DNA from: Litoreibacter ponti
GTDB taxonomy: Bacteria; Pseudomonadota; Alphaproteobacteria; Rhodobacterales; Rhodobacteraceae
Reading direction: 5' to 3'
Assembly: GCF_003054285.1 (NCBI RefSeq)
Contig: NZ_QBKS01000001.1
Span: 372,001 to 436,000, forward strand
Length of the DNA stretch: 64,000 bases
A model generated the notes under the pieces. That model was given only the letters and a program-made list of their open reading frames with translations. It was not told where the DNA came from and searched no databases. Position numbers and translations under genes: made by a program. The stretch's first letter is position 1; each line of letters starts with the position of its first letter. Positions 51,390 through 58,850 of this stretch are shown here, piece after piece.

Positions 51390-52276
51390 CTGGGATCAGC
51401 TATGGGCGGCAACGCCTTGATATAGCTGACAATCGCGGCCACGTCGCTTTCCGGCAATCGGGCCAGATTGGTGACGACAGATGCCATGTGGCCGCCCGCG
51501 CTATCATAATCCGGCGTCAATCCGGTGGTCAGGTAGGCCTGCAAATCAGCCTCCGACCAATCCAGCACCGCTGGCGTGATGTTTGGGATGCGGCCCTTGC
51601 CCGACGGGTTGGGCGCGCCCGCCATCCATCGCGACTTGTCCAATCCCCCTAAAGCATTCCTCGGCGTGTGGCACTCGGCGCAATGGGCGAGCGCTTCGGA
51701 CAGGTATTCGCCGCGGGCGACCTCGGGCGGCATCTCCGGTCCCGTTGGCGCGCCGAACAGAAGCTTCCAGCCGCCAAGGGTACGGCGGATGTTGAACGGG
51801 AAGCCGACGTCATGGGGCCTGGAGGGGGGCGACGCCTCGGGCAGGTTCATGATGAAGGCGTAGAGCGCCGCGATGTCCTCGGACGTTGCTTGTGCGTAGG
51901 CGGTGTAGGGAAAGGCCGGGTAGTAATGCGCGCCCGCTGGCGAGACGCCCGCCTGCACCGCGTTGGCGAACTCCAGCAGGGTCCAGCCGCCGATGCCCTC
52001 TGGCCCTGGTGAGACGTTGGGCGCGTAAAAGGTGCCGAACTCCGACGCGAACGCCTGACCGCCGGCCAATAGGGGCGCGTCCGTTTCCTCGGCCCCCTCA
52101 GGGATGTGGCATGAGGCGCAGCCGGACGCCCAGAACACCTGCGCGCCCAATGCCAGATCCTGCGGGGCCGTCATTAGCGCGGTCTCGGTCGCGTGCGGCA
52201 AAGGGGCAGGGGCTGTCAGCCACCACCCGATCCCTGCGCCCGCGACGCAAAGCGCCAGAAGACCCCGCTTCCACAT
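51386..52276 (-). CDS. dihaem cytochrome c (membrane-anchored)
   Basis: 296 residues from ATG 52276. An N-terminal hydrophobic anchor (LLALCVAGAGIGWWL) is followed by two haem motifs, CASCH near residue 53 and CAECH near residue 195, with candidate distal methionines in the SPxxM-like and GGHM parts. It resembles dihaem cytochromes paired with alcohol/aldehyde dehydrogenases or thiosulphate systems. It lies 5 bases after the cytochrome c' gene on the same strand, hence one operon. Confidence 0.87.
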   Translation of the reverse strand: MWKRGLLALCVAGAGIGWWLTAPAPLPHATETALMTAPQDLALGAQVFWASGCASCHIPEGAEETDAPLLAGGQAFASEFGTFYAPNVSPGPEGIGGWTLLEFANAVQAGVSPAGAHYYPAFPYTAYAQATSEDIAALYAFIMNLPEASPPSRPHDVGFPFNIRRTLGGWKLLFGAPTGPEMPPEVARGEYLSEALAHCAECHTPRNALGGLDKSRWMAGAPNPSGKGRIPNITPAVLDWSEADLQAYLTTGLTPDYDSAGGHMASVVTNLARLPESDVAAIVSYIKALPPIADPS

Positions 52277-52281
52277 GCGCG

Positions 52282-52758
52282 CTATTCTGGCTTCGGACCC
52301 CGATAGGCCTTGTGGCAGGTGCCGCATGCGCCGCCGACCGCGCCCATTGCGCCTTGCAGAGAGGCAAGGTCGGTGCCCGCGACATCCGCCATCGCCTTGG
52401 CCGCGGCGGCCATGTCAGCGCTGGCTTTCTGGAACCCGGCGCTGTCTTCCCAGATCTTTGGCGTGGCGCGCGTCTTGCCCTGCATCGCGGCATTATCCGT
52501 GCCTGCGGTCCACAGCAGCGACTGATCGGTGCCAGTGACGGCGGCCAGATTGGCGGCGGCGATGGCTGCAACTTCGGCGTTGTATTCCGTCTCGCCCTTG
52601 GCCATCGCGCCCAAGATGCTGAGATTATACGAATAATTGGCCATCAATCCGTTGCGCGCCTTGATCTCCGGCGGGGTGTTTTCGTGGCCACCCGCCAGGG
52701 CCGAGCTGGCGAGAAGACCCGCACCAAGAAGTGCCGTCGTCAGAATTCGTGTGAGCAT
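52282..52758 (-). CDS. cytochrome c' / c556-type protein
   Basis: A 158-residue protein with a signal peptide (MLTRILTTALLGAGLLASSALA) and a four-helix body ending in the single haem motif CGTCHKAYRG. This C-terminal CxxCH with the following KAYR is typical of cytochromes c' and c556, which bind NO or O2 or pass electrons. It is the first gene of a two-cytochrome operon and is divergent from a LysR gene at 52856. Confidence 0.92.
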   Translation of the reverse strand: MLTRILTTALLGAGLLASSALAGGHENTPPEIKARNGLMANYSYNLSILGAMAKGETEYNAEVAAIAAANLAAVTGTDQSLLWTAGTDNAAMQGKTRATPKIWEDSAGFQKASADMAAAAKAMADVAGTDLASLQGAMGAVGGACGTCHKAYRGPKPE

Positions 52759-52855
52759 GATGGGAAATCCTCCAAAAAAGAGTTGCCGTCAGGGAAAGGC
52801 TACCTGTTATGAAATGTAAAGCTAGTCTGTAATTTCTGAGAGGGTCCGTTAAAAA

Positions 52856-53728
52856 ATGCACAGGTCAAGCTGGGACGATCTCAAGTACCTTCTGGCCGTC
52901 GCGGAAAGCGGCTCTGTCTCGCGGGCCGGGCGACACCTTCAGGTGAACCACGCCACCGTGCTGCGCCGGGTGTCATTGTTCGAGGACCGGATGGGGATTT
53001 CCGTCTTTGAGCGCACACCTCAAGGCTACAGCCTGCCGAAAGAGAACGAACCGCTGATCGAAGCGATCCGCGAGGTCGAGCTGGCCGTGCGCTCGGTCGA
53101 GCGGATCATCGAAGGGGGCAAGGCGCCGCTTAGCGGCAAGGTGCGCATCACCTCGACCGACACCCTGTGCCATCTGGTCTTGCCGCGCGTCATCACCGAG
53201 ATGCGCAGTGAGGCGCGCGAGCTTGCGATCGAGCTGATCTCGACCAACGCACATCTGGACATGACCCGCCTTGACGCCGAGATCACCGTCAGGCCCGCGG
53301 CCGAGCTGCCGGACCACCTGATTGGCGAAAAAGCTGGCGCGTTCGTCTTCGGCGTGTACCGCGCCCGTCAGTGCGCGGATGCGGGCGGCGAGACATGGCT
53401 GGGGATGTCCGGCCCGCTGAGCCGCACCGCAGCCGCGCGCTGGATGGAGGCAAATGTGCCGGACAGCCAGATCAGCGGCTCTGCCGACAGCTTTCTGACG
53501 CTGCGCGAAATGGTGGCGTCGGGCGCGGGCCAAGCCTTCATGCCGCGCATGCTGGCGGTGGGCGACGGGCGCTTGCGCGAATGCGCCGGGATCGCGCCGC
53601 AGTTTTCCGTGCCGATCTGGGTCGCGAGCCATGTGGACCTGCAGGATGTTCCCCGGATCGCCGATGTCTCCCGCCTGCTGGTGGCGAAGCTGAAGGAGCA
53701 GCACGCGCTGCTGACCGGCGGGCCATAG
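52856..53728 (+). CDS. LysR-family regulator, divergent from the cytochromes
   Basis: A 290-residue LysR protein. The HTH is in WDDLKYLLAVAESGSVSRAGRHLQVNHATVLRRVSLFEDRMGISVFER; a substrate domain follows (ITSTDTLCHLVLPRVITEMRSEARELAIELIS). The 97-base divergent gap contains an AT-rich segment (TGTAAAGCTAGTCTGTAATTT). It probably regulates the cytochrome pair. Confidence 0.9.
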   Translation: MHRSSWDDLKYLLAVAESGSVSRAGRHLQVNHATVLRRVSLFEDRMGISVFERTPQGYSLPKENEPLIEAIREVELAVRSVERIIEGGKAPLSGKVRITSTDTLCHLVLPRVITEMRSEARELAIELISTNAHLDMTRLDAEITVRPAAELPDHLIGEKAGAFVFGVYRARQCADAGGETWLGMSGPLSRTAAARWMEANVPDSQISGSADSFLTLREMVASGAGQAFMPRMLAVGDGRLRECAGIAPQFSVPIWVASHVDLQDVPRIADVSRLLVAKLKEQHALLTGGP

Positions 53729-53755
53729 CAAGCGGTGGCCGAGACGCGGTCCCTG

Positions 53756-53935
53756 TCAGAACTTCGGGGGGCGCGGCAGGCGGTCGAGCTGCGCCCAGGA
53801 GGGCCAGCCGATGTAATGCTCGATCAGGCCGACGGTGATCACCACCACGATCAACCCCACCACCAGTTTCACCCGCGCGGGCGAAGGTGGGCGGCGCACC
53901 CACAACGCGGCTCGGATGAGCCAGCGGGGGTTCAC
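53756..53935 (-). CDS. 59-residue membrane protein overlapping hpt
   Basis: GTG 53935 begins NPRWLIRAALWVRRPPSPAR, then a single membrane helix VKLVVGLIVVVITVGLI, and ends in EHYIGWPSWAQLDRLPRPPKF before TGA at 53756. The GTGA overlaps the hpt stop, so it is translationally coupled. I recall short proteins starting like this after hpt in related genomes, function unknown. Not detected by simple length filters because it is under 60 codons. Confidence 0.8.
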   Translation of the reverse strand: MNPRWLIRAALWVRRPPSPARVKLVVGLIVVVITVGLIEHYIGWPSWAQLDRLPRPPKF

Positions 53936-54468
53936 GTGAAGCGGACCTTGCCGATATAGGGCAGGTTGCGGTTGCGCTGGCCGTAATCGATCCCGTAGCC
54001 CACGACGAACTCGTCGGGGATCTCGAAGCCGGTCCAGGTGGCCTTGATGTCGACCTCGCGCCGCGTGGGCTTGTCGAGCAGGGCGACCGTTTCGATCCGC
54101 GCGGGCGCCCGGCTTTCCAGCAAGTGCAGGACATGGGACAGGGTGAAGCCGGTGTCGACGATATCTTCCACCACCAGAACATCGCGCCCGCCGATCTCGC
54201 CGCGCAAATCCTTCAGGATGCGCACCTCGCGGGAGCTTTCCATGCCGTCGCCGTAGCTGGACGCCTCCAGGAAATCGACCTCGACGGGCAGATCCAGCTC
54301 GCGCACCAGATCGGCGATGAAGACGAAAGAGCCGCGTAGAAGCCCCACGATAATCAGCTTGTCGGTGTCGTGGAACTGGTCGTGGATTTCGCGGGCCAGC
54401 GCCTCGATCCGGGCGGCGATGGACTTGGCCGAGATCATCTCGTCGATCACGTAAGGCGGATGAGACAT
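53932..54468 (-). CDS. hpt: hypoxanthine phosphoribosyltransferase
   Basis: A 178-residue purine salvage enzyme. The PRPP-binding loop is VLVVEDIVDTGFTLSHVL; the upstream block LIIVGLLRGSFVFIADLVREL and the late RRNLPYIGKVRF-type end fit Hpt. It uses PRPP to make IMP and GMP from hypoxanthine and guanine. ATG 54468 follows AAGGGGATAAC; the frame upstream to 54561 is antisense to the next gene. Confidence 0.96.
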   Translation of the reverse strand: MSHPPYVIDEMISAKSIAARIEALAREIHDQFHDTDKLIIVGLLRGSFVFIADLVRELDLPVEVDFLEASSYGDGMESSREVRILKDLRGEIGGRDVLVVEDIVDTGFTLSHVLHLLESRAPARIETVALLDKPTRREVDIKATWTGFEIPDEFVVGYGIDYGQRNRNLPYIGKVRFT

Positions 54469-54535
54469 GTTATCCCCTTGTCTTTTGGCGCGCGGTGCGG
54501 GAAACCCCCGCAACTGTCGAGCAACCAAACCGCCT

Positions 54536-54988
54536 ATGCCAAGCCACCGCGAAAAACGCAAGCTGCCCTACACGGCGCAACAGATGTATGACCTTGTCGC
54601 GGATGTCGGGCGCTACCCCGAATTCCTGCCCTGGTGTGCGGCGGCGCGCGTGCGCTCGGTCACGCCGGAAGGTGATAAGGAGATCATGCTGGCGGACCTC
54701 GTGATCAGCTTCAAGGTCTTCCGCGAAAAGTTCGGCAGCCGCGTCACGCTCTGGTCCGAGACGATGCAGATCGACACCGAATATCTCGACGGACCTTTCA
54801 AGTTCCTCAACAGCACATGGCAGTTCCGCGATCTTGACGACGGCTGCGAGGTGGAGTTCGAGGTCGACTTCGAATTCCGTAACCGCATCCTGCAAGGCGC
54901 CGCCGGGCTGTTCTTCAACGAGGCGATGCAACGCGTCGTGCGCGCCTTCGAGGCGCGGGCCCAAGACCTGCATGGTGCATCTGGGTAA
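54536..54988 (+). CDS. ubiquinone-binding COQ10 / RatA-like SRPBCC protein
   Basis: A 150-residue START-type protein, PSHREKRKLPYTAQQMYDLVADVGRYPEFLPWCAAARV, then FREKFGSRVTLW and FEFRNRILQGAAGLFFNEAMQRVVRAFEARA. This is the COQ10/RatA family; in bacteria it aids respiratory quinone function, and RatA also binds 50S subunits in E. coli. It is divergent from hpt across 67 bases. Confidence 0.9.
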   Translation: MPSHREKRKLPYTAQQMYDLVADVGRYPEFLPWCAAARVRSVTPEGDKEIMLADLVISFKVFREKFGSRVTLWSETMQIDTEYLDGPFKFLNSTWQFRDLDDGCEVEFEVDFEFRNRILQGAAGLFFNEAMQRVVRAFEARAQDLHGASG

Positions 54989-55023
54989 CAGCCCCTTCTT
55001 GCCCCTAGGTAAGCCCGGTTGAT

Positions 55024-55032
55024 TTATCCACA
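55024..55032 (+). promoter_or_regulatory. perfect DnaA box (single)
   Basis: TTATCCACA, an exact match to the E. coli DnaA consensus, lies in the 133-base gap between the COQ10-like gene and the glycosyltransferase. No second box was seen nearby, so it is not an origin; it may be a regulatory or titration site. Confidence 0.5.
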
Positions 55033-55121
55033 GGCCGCGGGCAGTCTGGTCTCAATAATGAATAATTCGGGCTGCCAATGATGCACCCGATCCCTTGAGT
55101 GCAGTGTTGAGGTAGTTGCGT

Positions 55122-55973
55122 ATGGATGTCTTTTTCCAGATGAAATTTGCGTATTGTGGCAAGCCGGACGGGCTTTTGAGCAAACGCAAAAAATCCCCCA
55201 AAACCTTGAATGACGATGAAATCCTGCGGCAGTTCGACCTGCTGGAGCGGATCACCCTGCCGTCGCTGCGCGACCAGAGCGACCCGCAGTTCCGCCTGAC
55301 ACTCCTGTGCAGCGCGCGCATGCCGCAAGAGGGGCGCGAGCATCTTGACTGGCTGCTTAACCATTACCTGCCCGGGCGCAGCGAGGCGATCTTCGCCCGG
55401 CCGATGATCCCGGGCCGCGTTTTTCGCCGCCAGATGCAGGGGCTGGGCCGCGGCGACGAGCCCGTGATCCAGACCCAGATCTGTGAGGGCGAAGGCTTCG
55501 GGCGCAACTTCGTGCGCCGCCTGCGCGAGCACGGGATCGAGAGTTGGGCGAAGTTGCCGTGCGACGGCGGCGCGAAAGCGGCCAAGGGCACCTTCATGAG
55601 CTTCCGGCGCGGATTGCGCCTGGGGATGCGCGGCAAGGCCTTCGTCGGGCTGGAGCCCGTGACCTCGCCCGACATGCCGTTTGCGCTGTCGCTCGTGGCG
55701 CGGCCTTCGAGCCGATATAACCCGATGCTGATCAATGCCGATGGGCTGGGGCACCGCTTCCCCCATGTGGGCGTGATGACTCAGACGCTTCATTGCCTGC
55801 GCGCGCGCAATCTTGGCCAGACCGACAAGATGTTACCGCCGGAGCGGCGCATCCTGAGCCAGGCAGGGGCCGAGTTCCGCGTGCTGCGCGGCGGCCACCG
55901 GATCGAATGCGTCGAGGATCAGGTTCTGGCGAAACCCGTGGATGTGCGGCTTCCCAAGGTCATGGTGGGCTAA
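55122..55973 (+). CDS. putative rhamnosyl/glycosyltransferase
   Basis: A 283-residue protein beginning MDVFFQMKFAYCGKPDGLLSKR with the family-like stretch ILRQFDLLERITLPSLRDQSDPQFRLTLLCSARMPQEGREHLDWLL and a late YNPMLINADGLGHRFPHVG. This pattern resembles the putative rhamnosyl transferase family (PF11316); no DxD was identified with confidence. ATG 55122 follows GAGG. It ends with a four-base overlap with the convergent thioesterase gene. Confidence 0.7.
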   Translation: MDVFFQMKFAYCGKPDGLLSKRKKSPKTLNDDEILRQFDLLERITLPSLRDQSDPQFRLTLLCSARMPQEGREHLDWLLNHYLPGRSEAIFARPMIPGRVFRRQMQGLGRGDEPVIQTQICEGEGFGRNFVRRLREHGIESWAKLPCDGGAKAAKGTFMSFRRGLRLGMRGKAFVGLEPVTSPDMPFALSLVARPSSRYNPMLINADGLGHRFPHVGVMTQTLHCLRARNLGQTDKMLPPERRILSQAGAEFRVLRGGHRIECVEDQVLAKPVDVRLPKVMVG

Positions 55974-56395
55974 AGGTTCACCGGCACCATCGTGCCTTGC
56001 AGTGCCGCGATATGGGTGCGGGTGCCGTCGAGTTCCGCGAACACATCGGCCGCGACGACGACGAGGCGGCGACCGGCCTTCAGCACGCGGCCCTCCGCGA
56101 TCAACCGCCCGGTGGCGGGGGCGAGCAGGTTGATCTTGATCTCCGCCGTCATGACCTCGACCTCCAGCGGCATAACGCTTAGCGCGGCGTAGCCCGCCGC
56201 ACTGTCGCCAAGCGCAAAGGTCACGCCCGCATGGGCAAAGCCCTGTTGCTGTTTAAAGCCATCCTGCACAGGCGCGGATAGGGCGACCCGCCCCGGCTCG
56301 AGCGTCACGATCTCGGCCCCAAGCGACGCCATCATCGACTGCTGCGCGAAACTGGCACGGACCTTGGCGTCGATATCGGCGGGCAGATCGGTCAA
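55970..56395 (-). CDS. PaaI-type hotdog thioesterase
   Basis: About 141 residues from a TTG at 56395 that overlaps the mnmA stop (TTGA). SFAQQSMMASLGAEIVTLEPGRVALSAPVQDGFKQQQGFAHAGVTFALGDSAAGYAAL contains the hotdog active-site Gln/Asp region; VMTAEIKINLLAPATGRLIAEGRVLKAGRR is the second half. It follows mnmA with coupling. Confidence 0.85.
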   Translation of the reverse strand: MTDLPADIDAKVRASFAQQSMMASLGAEIVTLEPGRVALSAPVQDGFKQQQGFAHAGVTFALGDSAAGYAALSVMPLEVEVMTAEIKINLLAPATGRLIAEGRVLKAGRRLVVVAADVFAELDGTRTHIAALQGTMVPVNL

Positions 56396-57540
56396 TAGCC
56401 GCGCCAGATCCAGCCACCGCCGAAGATGCGGCTTGAGCCCTCGTCGTAGAACACGCAGGCTTGTCCGGGCGAGACGCCTTCCTCCGGTGTCAGCAGCTCG
56501 ACCTCCGCCTCGGTCGCGGAGATCGGGCGGATGATCGCGGGCGCGGGCGGACGGGTGGAGCGCACCTTGACGCCGACATGCCATTCGTCCTGGCTGTCGA
56601 ACGGTGCGTCGCCCAGCCAATTGATCTCGCGCACGGGGATCTTGCGGGTCGCCAGCGCCTCTTTCGGGCCGACGATCACCTGTTTCGCGTCCACATCCAG
56701 CTTCACCACGTAAAGCGGCGTCGCGAGGCCACCAATGCCAAGACCGCGCCGCTGCCCGATCGTGTAATGCAGCACGCCCTTATGTTGAGCGAGAATCTTG
56801 CCATCCATATCGACGATATCACCGGGCTCGCCCGCGCCTGGGCGCAGTTTCTCGATCACGGACGCATAGTCGCCGTTGGGCACGAAGCAGATATCCTGGC
56901 TGTCGGGCTTGTCGGCCACACTCAGCCCGTATTTTGCGGCCAGCGCCCGCGTCTCCGCCTTGGAGGCCAGATGGCCCAGCGGAAACCGCAGGTAAGACAG
57001 CTGCTCTGGCGTGGTCGAGAACAGGAAGTAGCTTTGGTCGCGGTTCGCATCGGCGGCCGAGTGCAGCTCCGGCCCGTGGGGGCCGTCTTTGCGTTGGATA
57101 TAGTGGCCAGTCGCCATGCAATCGGCGTCGAGATCCTTCGCGGTCTCCAGCAGGTCCTTGAATTTCACCCGCTCATTGCAGCGGATGCAGGGGACGGGCG
57201 TGGCACCGGCCAGATAGCTGTCGGCGAATTCGTCAATGACCGCATCCTTGAAGACGTTCTCGTAGTCGAGCACGTAATGCGGAAAGCCCATTTCCTCTGC
57301 CACGCGGCGGGCATCGTGGATGTCGCGCCCCGCGCAGCACGCGCCCTTCTTGGCCAGCGCCGCGCCGTGATCATAAAGCTGCAAGGTGACGCCCACGACA
57401 TCATAGCCTTCCTCGGCCAGCTGCGCGGCCACGACCGAGCTGTCCACGCCGCCCGACATGGCGACGACCACGCGCGTTTCGGCCGGGGCTTTCGCAAAGC
57501 CCAGCGAATTCACGCGTCCCGGGGTCCAGTCCAAAGGCAT
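56392..57540 (-). CDS. mnmA: tRNA-specific 2-thiouridylase
   Basis: A 382-residue enzyme. The PP-loop SGGVDSSV is at 29-36, the catalytic cysteine in the TPVPCIRCNERVKF block, and a second cysteine in SPGQACVFYDEGSSRIFGGGWI near the C-terminus. It thiolates uridine 34 of tRNA for Lys, Glu and Gln. ATG 57540 is preceded by GGAGACGAAGAAA; the longer frame from TTG 57597 is unlikely. Confidence 0.96.
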   Translation of the reverse strand: MPLDWTPGRVNSLGFAKAPAETRVVVAMSGGVDSSVVAAQLAEEGYDVVGVTLQLYDHGAALAKKGACCAGRDIHDARRVAEEMGFPHYVLDYENVFKDAVIDEFADSYLAGATPVPCIRCNERVKFKDLLETAKDLDADCMATGHYIQRKDGPHGPELHSAADANRDQSYFLFSTTPEQLSYLRFPLGHLASKAETRALAAKYGLSVADKPDSQDICFVPNGDYASVIEKLRPGAGEPGDIVDMDGKILAQHKGVLHYTIGQRRGLGIGGLATPLYVVKLDVDAKQVIVGPKEALATRKIPVREINWLGDAPFDSQDEWHVGVKVRSTRPPAPAIIRPISATEAEVELLTPEEGVSPGQACVFYDEGSSRIFGGGWIWRGY

Positions 57541-57671
57541 TTTCTTCGTCTCCGTGGGGTATCCGGCGGAATATAGGAAAAAGCGACAGATGAACAAGGC
57601 CGGGCTTCACGGTCCCTTAAGGCATCGACACTAAGGAGGAGGGCACAAGAGACGTATTCGGGAATTTAAGT

Positions 57672-57956
57672 ATGTACCTCAAAAAGGAAACCGGGCCGCG
57701 GATGGTCACCTTGCCCGACGGCAAAACGATAAGCCGGGCCGATTTGCCGGACCCCGCCACCCGCCGCTGGGTTGCGAGCCGTAAGGCGATGGTCGTGCGC
57801 GCGGTCGATGCGCAGCTGGTCACGCCGGAAGAGGCCTGTGCGATGTATGACCTGTCGGAGGAAGAGCTTGCGTCCTGGCGCAACGCCGTCGCGGACCATG
57901 GTGTGAAGGCGCTTCGGGCCACGTCCTTGCAGGCTTACCGACAAAATGACGCATGA
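57672..57956 (+). CDS. sciP: SciP, inhibitor of CtrA (DUF1153)
   Basis: A 94-residue DUF1153 protein. KTISRADLPDPATRRWVASRKAMVVRAVDAQLVTPEEACAMYDLSEEELASWRNAVADHGVKALRAT matches Caulobacter SciP (TIADLPPPGTKRWVIRRKAEVVAAV...LTLEEAC...). SciP binds CtrA and blocks its transcription activation. It is 90 bases upstream of ctrA on the same strand, so the regulator and its inhibitor are co-located. Confidence 0.93.
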   Translation: MYLKKETGPRMVTLPDGKTISRADLPDPATRRWVASRKAMVVRAVDAQLVTPEEACAMYDLSEEELASWRNAVADHGVKALRATSLQAYRQNDA

Positions 57957-57967
57957 CCCCCGTATGA

Positions 57968-58014
57968 TTAACTTACGGTAACTTCGAATTAACCTTTTGC
58001 GATTTAGTGTTAAC
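57968..58014 (+). promoter_or_regulatory. phased TTAAC repeats / CtrA-like box upstream of ctrA
   Basis: TTAAC at 57968, 57989 and 58010 (each start 21 bases apart) plus GTAAC at 57978. GTAA-CTTCGAA-TTAA (57978-57992) fits CtrA TTAA-N7-TTAA with one mismatch. The sites lie 32-79 bases before the ctrA start, over its likely promoter, suggesting autoregulation. Confidence 0.6.
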
Positions 58015-58046
58015 GTAATGAGGGGAAGTATACCGGAGACTACATT

Positions 58047-58766
58047 ATGCGAGTGCTACTCGTCGAAGACGATCCGACCACCGCGAAGTCCATCTCGATG
58101 ATGCTGACCCACGCCAATCTCAACGTGTATTCCACGGATTTGGGGGAGGAAGGCATTGATCTTGCTAAACTTTATGACTATGATCTGATCCTTCTTGATC
58201 TGAACCTGCCAGACATGACGGGGCACGAAGTGCTGCGCCAGTTGCGGCAATCGCGCATCGAGACACCGATTCTCATTCTGTCCGGCGCGGACGACACCGA
58301 AAACAAACTAAAAGGCTTTGGCTTCGGCGCGGATGACTATTTGACCAAACCTTTCCACCGCGAAGAGCTGGTCGCACGAATTCACGCGATCATTCGACGC
58401 TCCAAAGGGCATTCGCAATCGGTCATTCGGACCGGCTCGATCTGCGTCAATCTTGATGCGAAGACGGTCGATGTGGACGGGGTGCCGGTGCATCTAACCG
58501 GCAAGGAATACCAGATGCTGGAGCTTTTGAGCCTGCGCAAGGGCACGACGCTGACGAAAGAGATGTTTCTCAACCATCTCTATGGCGGGATGGACGAGCC
58601 CGAGCTCAAGATCATCGACGTGTTCATCTGCAAACTCCGCAAGAAGCTTGCGACGGCGACCGGGGGCGAGAACCATATCGAAACCGTCTGGGGCCGCGGC
58701 TATGTGCTGCGCGATCCGCAGGTGGGCGAGGACTCCGGTCCCAAACGCATCGCCGCCAGCGCGTAA
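58047..58766 (+). CDS. ctrA: cell-cycle response regulator CtrA
   Basis: A 239-residue OmpR-type response regulator. The receiver phosphoacceptor is Asp51 (LILLDLNLPDMTG), Lys at KPFHREEL closes the fold, and the DNA-binding part contains HLTGKEYQMLELLSLRKGTTLTKEMFLNHLYGGMDEPELKIIDVFICKLRKK, identical in style to CtrA. In roseobacters CtrA controls motility, gene transfer agent and related genes. The tail after GYVLRDP is short and variable. Confidence 0.97.
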   Translation: MRVLLVEDDPTTAKSISMMLTHANLNVYSTDLGEEGIDLAKLYDYDLILLDLNLPDMTGHEVLRQLRQSRIETPILILSGADDTENKLKGFGFGADDYLTKPFHREELVARIHAIIRRSKGHSQSVIRTGSICVNLDAKTVDVDGVPVHLTGKEYQMLELLSLRKGTTLTKEMFLNHLYGGMDEPELKIIDVFICKLRKKLATATGGENHIETVWGRGYVLRDPQVGEDSGPKRIAASA

Positions 58767-58850
58767 TCCTCTGGCGCGCGGGCCGACACTGGACGGCCCC
58801 CGCTCTTCGCGCCATATCTAGGGCGTGATCTGAGAGGAAGCGCGCGCGCC

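Noticed and set aside
55024..55032. Replication origin near the DnaA box
   Set aside because: Single box only, no AT-rich unwinding element and no dnaA/dnaN/hemE neighbours.
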